Shown in pieces: positions 44,881 through 53,477 of a stretch of 64,000 nt of DNA. Position numbers and translations under genes: made by a program. This stretch comes from Burkholderia plantarii. Its GTDB lineage: Bacteria > Pseudomonadota > Gammaproteobacteria > Burkholderiales > Burkholderiaceae. The notes beneath the pieces were generated by a model. That model did no database searches. It was not told the DNA's origin and saw only the letters and a list, made by a program, of their open reading frames with translations. The stretch is taken from positions 2,542,001 through 2,606,000 of the forward strand of contig NZ_CP007213.1 of assembly GCF_001411805.1 (NCBI RefSeq), read 5' to 3'. How positions within the stretch are numbered: position 1 is the first letter of the stretch; each line of letters opens with the position of its first letter.

Positions 44881-46545
44881 TCAGTTGAGCGGCGCCTCGC
44901 CGAGGCCCGCCGCGGCGCTCACGGCCGGCACGCGCTGCACCGGGCCGCCGCCGTCGAGCGACAGGCGGCTCACGCTGGTCTCGCGCACCTCGCCGAGCAG
45001 CCGGTTCCAGTCCTCGATCGACACCAGCAGCGCGATCGGACGGTTGTACTTGGTCACCATCACGAGCGCCTCGCTCGCATGGCGCAGCGCCTTCGACGGA
45101 TTGCTGCTGAAGTCGCGCGTGGCCATCGCGATGGTGCGCAGGCTGAACACGTTCGAGGTCAGGTCGTCGTTGTCGTCGTGCAGCAGGCGGTCGAGCGTGG
45201 CGGCGCGCAGCAGCGTCTGCGACTTGGCCGAGAGCCGGTGCTCGCGGCGCTTGCGCCGTTCGCTGCGCGGATCGACGTGATGCGCGAGCAGCCGCAGCAG
45301 CGTGCCGAGCGTGCCGATCGACAGCAGGTCGTAGCGCTGCCACCAGGCCGGCGGCAGCGCGATCATCATGCCGATGTAGGCGCCGCGCACGCCGCCGGCG
45401 ACATGCGCGGGCAGGCGTTCGGCGTCGCGCGCGTCGAGCGCGAGCTCGCCCGTCACCGCGCTCGCCATCACGCTGAACACGTTGTAGGCGGTCGCCACGA
45501 TGCCGCGCGCGAGCGGCAGCGCGCGCGCGGCCACGTCGGCGGTCAGCGCGCCGTCGAACACCGGATCGACGCGCAGCGGCAGCGTCTGGCGCCATCGCGC
45601 GCGCGCGAGGCGCATCACCCGCGGCGCGTCGATCAGCGAGGCCGGCGCGTTGGTCAGCACGCCGACGCGGTCGCGGCCCGGCTCGTCCGGGCGCCATTCG
45701 ACGCGGCGGAACACCGTGGCGGCCTCGCCCGGCGCGTCGCCGATCATCGCCACCGGCTGCTCGAACACGCGGCCGCCGTCGAACTCGCCGATCTCGCGCG
45801 CCTCGCCGTGCGGATGCCAGACCGGCGCGCAGCCGTGCTCGCGCAGCACGAACACGCCGCTGCCGCGCGGCCAGCCGGCCAGGATCGCGGCGGTGCTGAA
45901 GCGGCCGTCGATCACCCACAGCTCGCCGGGCTGCACCGATTCGAGCAGCGAGCCGACGAACGCGCGCTCATGGACGCGACCGCGCTCGTAGGGCACCAGA
46001 TCCACCACCATGCCGTGCTCGGGATCGTAGACCGGCAGCAGGCCCGGCGGCAGGCCGCCGGTCTCGTCGGGATCGAACACCACGCAGCCGTCCGGCCCCG
46101 GCGTGCAGGCGAGCCCCGACGGCAGCGCGCCGCCGTCGAGCACGCGCACCCGCAGGCCGCCGGCCGCGTCGGCCCAGTCGTTGGCGCGGCGCGTGGCGAG
46201 CGGCAGCAGCAGCGCCGTGCCGTCCTTCACGAGCGCGCGGCCCCAGCCGGCGCGCAGCCGGCTCATGCGGTCGTGCAGCGCGGTCACGGCCGGCGCGAAG
46301 CCGGCGCCCATCACGGCGCCGGTCGCGGCCCCCGTCGATGCGCCGGGGCGCAGGGCCTCGCCGATCGCCACCACCGCGTCGGCCACGCAGGCGATCAGCG
46401 CCTCGCGCAGCGGCTCGCGGTCCGCGTCGTCATCGATTTCGGCGGCCTCGAGCCACTGGTCGTCGATCGCGCACTGCATCACGAGCCGCGCCATGATCGC
46501 CATCGGGCTGTGCTCGACAAAGCGTTCCAACACCGTGCGTATCAC
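44881..46545 (-). CDS. phdA: Transposase-like (IS4-type) protein fused to a C-terminal Phd/YefM antitoxin-like domain
   Basis: 554 residues from GTG 46545 (AGAGG site 7 nt upstream). The central part resembles an IS4-type DDE fold: GELWVIDGRFSTAAILAGWP, VFRRVEWRPDEPG, LTNAPASLIDAPRVMRLARA, RWRQTLPLRVDPVFDGALTA and ATAYNVFSVMASAVTGEL. The last about 70 residues (MATRDFSSNPSKALRHASEA, LVMVTKYNRPIALLVSIEDW) are a Phd/YefM-type DNA-binding antitoxin domain. No toxin gene and no inverted repeats are near. P. aeruginosa has PhdA (PA0691) between pdtA and pdtB, so this is probably its counterpart; that link is from memory and context. Likely a regulator derived from a transposase. Confidence 0.82.
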   Translation of the reverse strand: MIRTVLERFVEHSPMAIMARLVMQCAIDDQWLEAAEIDDDADREPLREALIACVADAVVAIGEALRPGASTGAATGAVMGAGFAPAVTALHDRMSRLRAGWGRALVKDGTALLLPLATRRANDWADAAGGLRVRVLDGGALPSGLACTPGPDGCVVFDPDETGGLPPGLLPVYDPEHGMVVDLVPYERGRVHERAFVGSLLESVQPGELWVIDGRFSTAAILAGWPRGSGVFVLREHGCAPVWHPHGEAREIGEFDGGRVFEQPVAMIGDAPGEAATVFRRVEWRPDEPGRDRVGVLTNAPASLIDAPRVMRLARARWRQTLPLRVDPVFDGALTADVAARALPLARGIVATAYNVFSVMASAVTGELALDARDAERLPAHVAGGVRGAYIGMMIALPPAWWQRYDLLSIGTLGTLLRLLAHHVDPRSERRKRREHRLSAKSQTLLRAATLDRLLHDDNDDLTSNVFSLRTIAMATRDFSSNPSKALRHASEALVMVTKYNRPIALLVSIEDWNRLLGEVRETSVSRLSLDGGGPVQRVPAVSAAAGLGEAPLN

Positions 46546-46714
46546 CTGGTCACCTCTGGGTTGAAGGGGGTTGGGGCGCCGCGCGGCGCGGAACCTCCGG
46601 CGCGCGCGGGCCGTCGAACTTGACGCGCCGCAATTGGCGCATGAGCATCGGGTGCATCGCGACGGTTCGCGACGCCGCGCGGCACCGCACACCGATGGCG
46701 CACGAGGCCCCCGC

Positions 46715-47545
46715 ATGTACGTAGACCCCCGCGTGGCCCACGGCCGCGCACGATTCGACCTGAGTGGTTCGCCGCGACTCGTCGCGGAGGCGCGGCGCTG
46801 GGAGATCAGCGACGTGATCACGCGCGCGCTCGACACCTTCGCCGGCGAGCGCAACCGCCGCAACCTGATGCGCCTGCTGTCCCGCCAGATCGCGCCGCGT
46901 CTCGCGCGGCTCGGGCTCGAACCCTACGTCGGCCCGCTCGGCGGCCGCGAGGGCCTGTTCGTCAATTTCGCGACGATGAGCGCCGAGCACGGCCTGCGCG
47001 AGTTCGAGCTGCACCTGACGGTGCCCGACCTGGTGCTGCGCAGTTTCGCGACCACCGCGATCCGGCCGCACGCGGTCGCGCGCTGCATGCAGCGCAACGG
47101 CGCGATGGCGTTGACGGAGATCGAGCACGAGACGCGCATCGCGTTCGTGCTGGCCCGCGTGATCCGCGGGCTGGCGCGCGCCGAGCACTGGCGGCAGCTG
47201 GCCGTGCCGACCCCGCGCGGCCTGTTCGTCGGCGCGCTGACCGATCACGACGACGTCGGCCTCGCCACCTACTTCCGGCCCGGCGACAACGACCGGCCGT
47301 CGCGCTGGCAGGCCTTCGCCGCGCTGTTCGCGGCCATGCCCGAGTGGCTGCCCGGGCAGGTCCGCACCGGCGGCGATTTGATGCATTGGATGATCGACCA
47401 TATCGTGGCGCTGCAGGCGTCTGCTCCGTTCGTCGAACGTTTTCCGTTTCTGCTCGAACCGTATCGCAGCGTCGACGACCCGCTCGACGCCACCTGGGCC
47501 GCCGCGCGCGCTCACGCCCGCGACGACGGCCCGGTGCCGAACTGA
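46715..47545 (+). CDS. Uncharacterised cytoplasmic protein
   Basis: 276 residues from MYVDPRVAHGRARFDLSGSP. It has a basic N-terminal half (VITRALDTFAGERNRRNLMR) and then LFVNFATMSAEHGLREFELH, LTVPDLVLRSFATTAIRPHA and MPEWLPGQVRTGGDLMHWMI. There is no signal peptide and no motif I can name. The start is chosen at the first ATG after low-complexity sequence. It is divergent from the transposase-Phd fusion, with about 170 bp between. Confidence 0.75.
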   Translation: MYVDPRVAHGRARFDLSGSPRLVAEARRWEISDVITRALDTFAGERNRRNLMRLLSRQIAPRLARLGLEPYVGPLGGREGLFVNFATMSAEHGLREFELHLTVPDLVLRSFATTAIRPHAVARCMQRNGAMALTEIEHETRIAFVLARVIRGLARAEHWRQLAVPTPRGLFVGALTDHDDVGLATYFRPGDNDRPSRWQAFAALFAAMPEWLPGQVRTGGDLMHWMIDHIVALQASAPFVERFPFLLEPYRSVDDPLDATWAAARAHARDDGPVPN

Positions 47546-47812
47546 CCGCATCGATGTCACGTTGTCCCCCGATGTCGTCGGCCACTGCCACGCGCGACGA
47601 TCCGGCTGCCGCCCTCGACCGGGCATCCGTTCGCCGCTGCACGGCCCTCGTTTACTAGGTCGCCGCGGGCTCGCCTAACCCGCAGATTTTCTTTTCCACC
47701 TCGCCCGGGCCGGCCGCGATCGGCCGCCGCGGCACGATTCTTTCCGTGACGGGTAGGCAGGTACGATGTCGTATGCCACAATCGCCTCCGTATCAACGAA
47801 CGGATCCCTGCG

Positions 47813-48085
47813 ATGACGCCGAACTCCCTCCGCCTGACCGCTCCGGTTGTTACCGATAGCGACTCGATCCGGTTCTCCGCCTATGCGCCCGGCTGGGGCT
47901 ACACCGCCTACGCGCTGTCGGCCGAAACGCTGCGCCAGCGCCTCGGCGCCGCCGATGCCAGCCCGCAGCAACTGCTGCTCGCGTTCGAACTGGGCAAGCA
48001 GCGCCTGATGCGCGCGATCGAGCAGCGCATCACCAACGCGTCGCATGGCGAACGCGTCACGCTCACGCCCGACGATCTGCGCTGA
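47813..48085 (+). CDS. Small protein of unknown function
   Basis: 90 residues: MTPNSLRLTAPVVTDSDSIR, then FSAYAPGWGYTAYALSAETL and LLLAFELGKQRLMRAIEQRI. Balanced composition and a helical C-terminal half suggest a real gene. No signal peptide or known domain. It follows a 267-bp gap (47546-47812) with an AT-richer stretch that probably holds its promoter. Confidence 0.6.
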   Translation: MTPNSLRLTAPVVTDSDSIRFSAYAPGWGYTAYALSAETLRQRLGAADASPQQLLLAFELGKQRLMRAIEQRITNASHGERVTLTPDDLR

Positions 48086-48214
48086 ATCCCCCCGCGCGGG
48101 CCGCCGCCAACGCGTCGGCCCGCCAGTCGCCCCCTCCCCCTTCATCCCGATCCACGCGCGGCGCCGGCCGTCGCGCCGCGGCTTGCCCGGTGCGGCGCGC
48201 TCGGTGCAGATGGC

Positions 48215-48451
48215 TCAGTGCAGATCGTTCACGCCGAGCATCCGCAACGCCGCCCACAACCACAGCACGTCATGCATCGCATCCGCGTGCGCGACGCTCT
48301 GCGCGCACCAGCGCTCGCACGCGGCGAACCCTCGCTCGGCGCCGTCGTCCACGCGCAGCCACAGCAGCCAGCGAATCGCGCCCTCCTGAATGACCTCCTC
48401 GGTCATCGGCACCGCGCCGTCCCGCCCCTCAGCCTCCGACACGCTCGTCAT
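48215..48451 (-). CDS. Stand-alone DUF4880-like (FecR N-terminal) mini-protein
   Basis: 78 residues from ATG 48451 (GAGGGA site 7 nt upstream). GAIRWLLWLRVDDGAERGFA and ACERWCAQSVAHADAMHDVL match the N-terminal sigma-binding domain of FecR proteins; compare SAWLLRLRSGEAGPADVDAF ERWC in the full FecR 1.4 kb away. It has no membrane helix and no periplasmic domain. Such a fragment could bind the sigma factor by itself, or be a leftover duplication. It lies on the same strand, downstream of the sigma/FecR genes. Confidence 0.65.
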   Translation of the reverse strand: MTSVSEAEGRDGAVPMTEEVIQEGAIRWLLWLRVDDGAERGFAACERWCAQSVAHADAMHDVLWLWAALRMLGVNDLH

Positions 48452-48869
48452 GCTGCCGTCCCTCGCAGTTCAATCTCCGCCGTCTCGTCCGCCCGCCGTC
48501 GTTCCGGCGCGCGCGGCCTCCCCTCCCGCACCGGATGCAGCGGTACGTCGCCGGGCCGCGAATCCACGGCCGCGCGACGGCGCCTCTCATGGACATAGTC
48601 GCTTCAAGGTGCATCGAACCCGCAGCGCGAAAGTGCGAAAAGCCCGGTAAAACCGATGAAGCTGCATCGCGAACCGGATTGCCGGGCAGGCGGAAACGAG
48701 ATGGAGAACGAAACATCGCGGCGCGCGCCGCCGGCTGCGGGCGAAGGAAGGGACGCGAAGATTCAGGCGGGCGCGAGCACCGCCTGATGGCGTGGCGAGT
48801 CGCGAACCAGAGGCAACGGGAATACGGAATGCACCGGACCGACGGCGACTGAAACGGCGGCGCGGTGCT
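48452..48869. other. Intergenic region after the fecR-like gene
   Basis: 418 bp with no supported gene. Open frames have biased arginine-rich content typical of GC-rich noise. It may contain a terminator for the sigma/FecR genes or a promoter for the DUF4880 mini-gene, but I see no clear signal. Confidence 0.4.
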
Positions 48870-49865
48870 TCAGGTCACCAGCACGATGTTGCCGGGCAGC
48901 CGCGTGATGTGCGCGCCGTAGAGCCGCCCGAGCAGGTCGATCACGCTGTCGACGCGCGCGATCGGAAACTGCGCCTGCATGCGGTTCTCGCCGAGCGAGG
49001 CGTTGCGCAGGATCACCTTGCCGGGCCGGTAGCGGTTGATCTGCTCGACCACGTCGGACAGCGGCACGTCGTTGAACACCAGCACGCCGCGCCGCCACGC
49101 CGTGACCGGCCCGGTGTCGACGCGCGTGACCGGATCGACGCGCCGGTCGTCGTAGACCACCTGCTCGGCCGCGACGAGCGTGCGCCGCCCGCCCGGATGG
49201 TCGAGCGTGAGGCTGCCCGACATGCAGGTCACGCAGACCTGCCCGTCCATGCGGCGCACGTTGAAGCGCGCCACCGCGGCGTCGATGCGGCCGCGCCCGG
49301 CCACCACGGTCACCGGCCGCACCGGATCGGCGCGACCCGGCACCGGCGCGGCGGCGTCGATCTCGGTCTCGCCGGCGACGAGCTCGAAGCCCTGCGCATC
49401 CTGCGAGCCGATCATGTCGAGCCGGGTCTGGGTGTTCATCTCCACCGTCACGCGCGAGGACAGCACGATCTGCCGCTGCTCGCCGGTGCCGGTGCGATAG
49501 TTGGCGGCCAGGTCGCCGAGCGACGGCCACAGCCCGAGCGGCGGCCGGACCGCCAGCCATGACGCGCCCGCCGCCACCGCGAAGCCGATGAACGCGCGCC
49601 GCCCGGTGCGCATCGCGCGCTCGCGCTTCGCGACGCCGGTCCAGGCCACGCCGCCCGCGCGTTCGTCGCGTGCCAACTCGCCGGCCGCGGTACGCAGCAG
49701 GCTCCAGGTTTCGCGCAGGCGCCCGGCGCGGGCCGGGTGCTCGGCGCACCAGCGTTCGAACGCGTCGACGTCGGCCGGCCCCGCTTCGCCGGAGCGCAGC
49801 CGCAGCAGCCACGCGCTGGCGGTATCGTGCGCGTCGTCGGCGGGGTCGAGCTCGGCATTCGTCAT
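48870..49865 (-). CDS. FecR-family anti-sigma regulator (VreR-like)
   Basis: 331 residues from ATG 49865; an upstream ATG at 49904 would overlap the sigma gene. The cytoplasmic DUF4880 domain covers about 10-65 (ASAWLLRLRSGEAGPADVDA). One membrane helix lies near 84-104. The periplasmic FecR domain has VTVEMNTQTRLDMIGSQD and ARFNVRRMDGQVCVTCMSGS. The C-terminal STN-like part has VLVFNDVPLSDVVEQINRYR. It holds the ECF sigma factor until a periplasmic signal arrives. The sigma gene ends 16 bp upstream. Two close cysteines (VCVTC) are unusual for the domain. Confidence 0.93.
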   Translation of the reverse strand: MTNAELDPADDAHDTASAWLLRLRSGEAGPADVDAFERWCAEHPARAGRLRETWSLLRTAAGELARDERAGGVAWTGVAKRERAMRTGRRAFIGFAVAAGASWLAVRPPLGLWPSLGDLAANYRTGTGEQRQIVLSSRVTVEMNTQTRLDMIGSQDAQGFELVAGETEIDAAAPVPGRADPVRPVTVVAGRGRIDAAVARFNVRRMDGQVCVTCMSGSLTLDHPGGRRTLVAAEQVVYDDRRVDPVTRVDTGPVTAWRRGVLVFNDVPLSDVVEQINRYRPGKVILRNASLGENRMQAQFPIARVDSVIDLLGRLYGAHITRLPGNIVLVT

Positions 49866-49881
49866 CGTCGGGTTGCTCAAA

Positions 49882-50430
49882 TCAAAATTTGCGGGGTCCG
49901 CCACGCGAACCCGGATACGTATCGTCGTCTTCCTGCATGCGCTGCAGGCAATGCTTCATGGCGGCGCTCAGCTCGCTCTCGACGAGGCGCAGCGAAATGC
50001 CGAACTGCTCCGCGATCTCGCGGTTGAGCAGGCCGTCCACGCGCGCGGCCACCAGGATCGCGCGGCGCCGCGGCGTGAGCCCCTGCAGCACGTCCTTGAG
50101 CGCGTCCACCTTGCGGCGCGCGGCCACGATCCGCTCGGGATCGGCCAGTTCGTCGGGCAACTCGAGCACGGCCTCGATGTCGTCCTCGTGCAGATGGCGC
50201 CGTTCGCGGCGATGCTGGTCGATCGCGACGTTGCTCGCCATGCCGAGAATATACGCGTCGGCGTTGCCGATCTGGGTCGAGACGTTGGCGTTCTCGAGCC
50301 GCAGCCACGTCTCGTGCAGCGCGTCGGCGGCGTTGTCCTTCGAGCCGGTCGCGCGCTCGAGGCGCCGCACGAGGTGCAAATAGCGCGACGCGATGAGTTT
50401 CCTCAGGCCCGCGCGGGAAGTATCGGACAT
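49882..50430 (-). CDS. ECF sigma factor, FecI-type (VreI-like)
   Basis: 182 residues. Region 2 (about 8-75) reads YLHLVRRLERATGSKDNAAD, then ALHETWLRLENANVSTQIGN with DAYILGMASNVAIDQHRRER. Region 4 (about 115-165) reads LTPRRRAILVAARVDGLLNR, EIAEQFGISLRLVESELSAA. It directs RNA polymerase to a small regulon when released by FecR. The start lies 6 bp after the STN gene. In P. aeruginosa the corresponding VreI controls the hxc/pdt/exbB2 genes; the same targets are expected here, by inference. Confidence 0.93.
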   Translation of the reverse strand: MSDTSRAGLRKLIASRYLHLVRRLERATGSKDNAADALHETWLRLENANVSTQIGNADAYILGMASNVAIDQHRRERRHLHEDDIEAVLELPDELADPERIVAARRKVDALKDVLQGLTPRRRAILVAARVDGLLNREIAEQFGISLRLVESELSAAMKHCLQRMQEDDDTYPGSRGGPRKF

Positions 50431-50436
50431 GGCCGC

Positions 50437-51189
50437 TCAGTTCCCGCCCGCCGCCGACGGGCAGCGGAAATGGACGCCGTTGCCGGTCGGGCGCAGCAGG
50501 ATCGTCACCGGCTGCGGCAGGCCTGCCGGCGGTGCGGTGTCGAGCTGCAACGCGCGCAGCGCACGCAGGATCGCCGCGTCTCGCACGGCCTGACCGCTCG
50601 ATGTCACCTTGTTCACCGCCACGACTGCCCCCTTTTCATCCATGCGCAGCTGCGCCACGAATCGATAGCTGCCCGGCACGGCGGCCGGCTGCGCGCAAAG
50701 CGCCTCGATCATGCGTTCCTGCAGCGTTCCGGCGAACGCGCGGCGCTCGGCGGATCCCTCGATGCCGTCGACCGGCAGCGCGCCGTCGGATCCGTTGTCC
50801 GTCGGCGTCGCGGCCAGCCCCCTCGATGCCGGATCGGCGACGATGATCGCTTCGTCCGGCTGCGTGAAATCGGCCCGCAGACCGGTTCCGACCAGCACGC
50901 GCCGCAGCGCGTCGCGCGGCGCGTAATCTCCCTCCAGCGGCGCGCTCATGCGGCCTTCCAGCAGCGGCGCCGGTGCCAGCACCACCAGCTCCGTGACGCG
51001 GGCGAAGCTCTGCAGCGCACGGGCGAGCGGCTGGGCCGGCAGGTCGAAGCGCGCGGTGCCGGCCGCGGGCGGCCCGGCGTCGGACGGCGCCGACACCGTC
51101 TGCGCCGCCGCGCGGCACGCCGGCCACGCCAGCAGCCACAGGCAGGCGAGCAGCGCGAACAAGCCGGCAGGCGGCCGAAAACGTGTCAT
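50437..51189 (-). CDS. STN-domain signalling protein with TonB-C-terminal-like domain (VreA-like)
   Basis: 250 residues from ATG 51189. A signal peptide covers about 1-29. An STN (secretin/TonB short N-terminal) domain covers about 45-120 (FDLPAQPLARALQSFARVTE; DALRRVLVGTGLRADFTQPD). An acidic linker and a C-terminal domain (about 165-245) follow: RFVAQLRMDEKGAVVAVNKV, GLPQPVTILLRPTGNGVHF. There is no outer membrane barrel, unlike normal FecA-type transducers. P. aeruginosa VreA also lacks a barrel. It probably delivers an envelope signal to FecR. It is co-directional with and 6 bp from the sigma gene, and 167 bp after gspM. Confidence 0.88.
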   Translation of the reverse strand: MTRFRPPAGLFALLACLWLLAWPACRAAAQTVSAPSDAGPPAAGTARFDLPAQPLARALQSFARVTELVVLAPAPLLEGRMSAPLEGDYAPRDALRRVLVGTGLRADFTQPDEAIIVADPASRGLAATPTDNGSDGALPVDGIEGSAERRAFAGTLQERMIEALCAQPAAVPGSYRFVAQLRMDEKGAVVAVNKVTSSGQAVRDAAILRALRALQLDTAPPAGLPQPVTILLRPTGNGVHFRCPSAAGGN

Positions 51190-51356
51190 GAAACCCCGGC
51201 CGGATGAGGCATGGCGCGGCCGCCGCCATGCCGCGAGAACGCGGATCGGCCTCGCGTCGATCGAACGACCGATTGTGATCGGGCCGTGTGACAGTCCGGT
51301 GACCCATGCCATGTTTCGAAGCAATCGTCGTGCCGCATGCCATATCTACCGCATGC

Positions 51357-51869
51357 CTACGGCGCCGCCGCCGGCTGCAGCGTGGCCGACACCGTCGCGA
51401 TGCCGGGCTTGCCGCCGGCGCTCGCGTGGGCGGCGGCCACCCGCACGTGCTGCTCGCGGCGCGCGCGTTCGAGCCAGTCCATCCAGGCGCCGAACGGCAC
51501 GCCCTTGATGTCGACCTGGATCGCGTTGCCGGCCACCATCAGCTGCGCGCCGGCCAGGCCCGCCTGCGTGAGCGAGGCCGACAGCGCGTCGCGCAGCGCG
51601 CCGCCGGTGGGCGCGTGCGCGGCGGTGGCCGCGCGCAGGCGGCGCGCCGCGTCGGCTTCCGCGCGCATCGCGACCCACTGCGTCCGCAGCGCCGGCAGCC
51701 GCGCCGCCACGCGCGCGCGGCCGGTGTCGGCCGGCTCCCAGAGCGCCGAGTGGATCAAGGCGACGGCCGCCACCGAGCCGACCGCCAGCAGCAGCGTGCG
51801 CTCGCGCGGCGTGCGTGCCTCCCACCAGGTACTTACGGCTTCGCGTGCCGCGCCGAACCGAGGGTCCAT
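51357..51869 (-). CDS. gspM: Type II secretion protein GspM
   Basis: 170 residues. The short cytoplasmic N-terminus (WWEARTPRERTLLLAVGSVA) has one helix near 28-44. The periplasmic domain has ALRDALSASLTQAGLAGAQL, QVDIKGVPFGAWMDWLERAR and a beta-strand end. It is an inner membrane platform partner of GspL. The start overlaps the gspL stop region by 37 nt, so the pair is coupled. Equivalent to HxcZ by context. Confidence 0.88.
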   Translation of the reverse strand: MDPRFGAAREAVSTWWEARTPRERTLLLAVGSVAAVALIHSALWEPADTGRARVAARLPALRTQWVAMRAEADAARRLRAATAAHAPTGGALRDALSASLTQAGLAGAQLMVAGNAIQVDIKGVPFGAWMDWLERARREQHVRVAAAHASAGGKPGIATVSATLQPAAAP

Positions 51870-53425
51870 TTCGCGTTGTCCTCCTGGATGGACAGGCCCT
51901 GGGCCTGCAGGCGACGGCGCAGGCCGTCGGCGTCGAGCGGCGTGCCGGGCTTGAACGTCAGTTCGAGCCCGCCGTCACGGTAGTCGAGCGTGGCGATCGC
52001 ATCGGACGGCACCGGGCCGAGCGCGCGCGCGAGCGCGGCGGCCAGCACCGCGAAATCGTCGGCGCGCGGCTCGCCGGCCTCGGCGCGCAGGCGCTCGACG
52101 CCGGCGTGCAGCTGGGCCGGCGGATCGAGCACGGTGTGGGTGCCGGGCAACGCGGCGCGCAGCAGGTCCGACATCTGCGCGGTCAGCGCGGCCTCGCGCG
52201 CGCGCAGCCGGTACCAGTCGAGGTTGACCGTCACCAGCGCGAGCGCCAGCGCCGCCGCCGCGACACCGATCGCGAACCGCCACGGCCGCAGGCCGGCCGC
52301 CGAGGCGCCGCCGCCGCGCGCGCCCGGCGCGAACTCGAACTGGCACAGATCGAACGGGCAGCCGAGCGCGCCGCGCGCGAGCGTCTCCCACGGCATCGTG
52401 CGGGCCGCGAGCGGAAACGCGCTGGCGAGCGGCGCGGCGGCGGTGGCCGGCGCGCTCGCGACGGTCTCGGGTGCCGCGTCGCCCACGGTCACCACGGCCG
52501 CGGCCGCCATGGCGGTGGCCGTGGTCGCAGCGACGGTCGCCACCACGGCGGCGCCGGCCGGCTCATCGGCCGGCTCATCGGCCGGCGTCACGGCCAGCGC
52601 ATCGACCGGCTCAGCGACCGGCGTCACGGCCAGCGCATGGACCGTGACGCGCTGGCGGCTCGCGAGGCTCGCGATCGAGCCGTCGAGCGCCGACGCGTGC
52701 GTCGCGAAGCCGAAGCCCGAACGGCCCTGCTTCACCGCCACGTCGAGCCAGCCCGGGCCGGCCTCGTCCTGCTCGCCGTCGGCGGCCGCGCCGCCGCGCG
52801 GCACGCGCGAGACGATCAGCACGTCGGCCACCGGCGGGGGCGTTTCGGGTGGACAGTTAGTTGCATCATCGACCGCGACCGCCGGGGGTACCGAATTGGC
52901 ATCCGCGGCGGCCGGCGTCGCGTCGCTCAGGCAGGGCTCGCTGCGCGTCGCGTCACCGGGCGGCGCCAGCGCCGGTTCGGCCGCCGCGCCCGGCGGCATG
53001 CAGTGGATCAGCGGCACCGCGCGCAGGCGCCGATGGCCGCCCGCCGCGAACGCGTCGAGCAGCGCGCCGAAGCGCTCGCGATCGACCACCGCGACCTGCC
53101 GCTGCGTCTGCCCGGCCAGCGCCGGGCCGACCGCCACGTGGCAGCGCTGCGGATCGTCGATCAGGTGTTCCTCGACCACGTTCGGCAGGAGGCGTCGCAG
53201 CTTCGCGCCGGTCACGGGCGGCAGCGTCACGTCGAGCAGCAGCGTGTCGCGCGCGGCCAGCACCAGCACCGTCGCGCCGGCCGCGGGCCAGGCGCCGGCG
53301 GCGGCCACGCCCGCGCGTTCGAGGCGCCCGTGGCGGTCGAAGCGCGCATAGGGCAAGGGCGCGTCGCGCCAGCTCGCGGCGTCGAGGGCATCGAGCGGCG
53401 GCAACAGGACGATCAGGCTCGACAT
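51833..53425 (-). CDS. gspL: Type II secretion protein GspL
   Basis: 530 residues. A cytoplasmic actin-like domain (about 1-370) starts SSLIVLLPPLDALDAASW and has LRRLLPNVVEEHLIDDPQRC and VAVVDRERFGALLDAF. One helix lies near 388-408 (WRFAIGVAAAALALALVTVN). The periplasmic ferredoxin-like part reads AIATLDYRDGGLELTFKPGT. It links GspE to GspM and the pseudopilus. It is longer than usual because of a Pro/Ala/Val-rich insert at about 255-350 that contains a short tandem repeat. Just before it lies gspH, with gspI, gspJ and gspK missing from the usual place. Confidence 0.9.
   Translation of the reverse strand: MSSLIVLLPPLDALDAASWRDAPLPYARFDRHGRLERAGVAAAGAWPAAGATVLVLAARDTLLLDVTLPPVTGAKLRRLLPNVVEEHLIDDPQRCHVAVGPALAGQTQRQVAVVDRERFGALLDAFAAGGHRRLRAVPLIHCMPPGAAAEPALAPPGDATRSEPCLSDATPAAADANSVPPAVAVDDATNCPPETPPPVADVLIVSRVPRGGAAADGEQDEAGPGWLDVAVKQGRSGFGFATHASALDGSIASLASRQRVTVHALAVTPVAEPVDALAVTPADEPADEPAGAAVVATVAATTATAMAAAAVVTVGDAAPETVASAPATAAAPLASAFPLAARTMPWETLARGALGCPFDLCQFEFAPGARGGGASAAGLRPWRFAIGVAAAALALALVTVNLDWYRLRAREAALTAQMSDLLRAALPGTHTVLDPPAQLHAGVERLRAEAGEPRADDFAVLAAALARALGPVPSDAIATLDYRDGGLELTFKPGTPLDADGLRRRLQAQGLSIQEDNAKWTLGSARHAKP
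52560..52643. repeat. Tandem repeat inside gspL
   Basis: A 12-mer GGCTCATCGGCC (52560-52571) precedes two near-identical 36-bp units (52572-52607 and 52608-52643, three mismatches). Each unit encodes a VDALAVTPADEPA-like peptide in the linker of GspL. The length of 36 keeps the frame, so copy-number change would only lengthen the linker. Confidence 0.8.
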
Positions 53426-53477
53426 CGCAGGCTTCCGGAATGTCCGTGGTGCATGAACAGGATGGGCGGACGGCGCG

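Noticed and set aside
44881..46545. Ordinary toxin-antitoxin pair based on the Phd-like domain
   Set aside because: No small toxin gene is adjacent; the antitoxin-like domain is part of a 554-residue protein.
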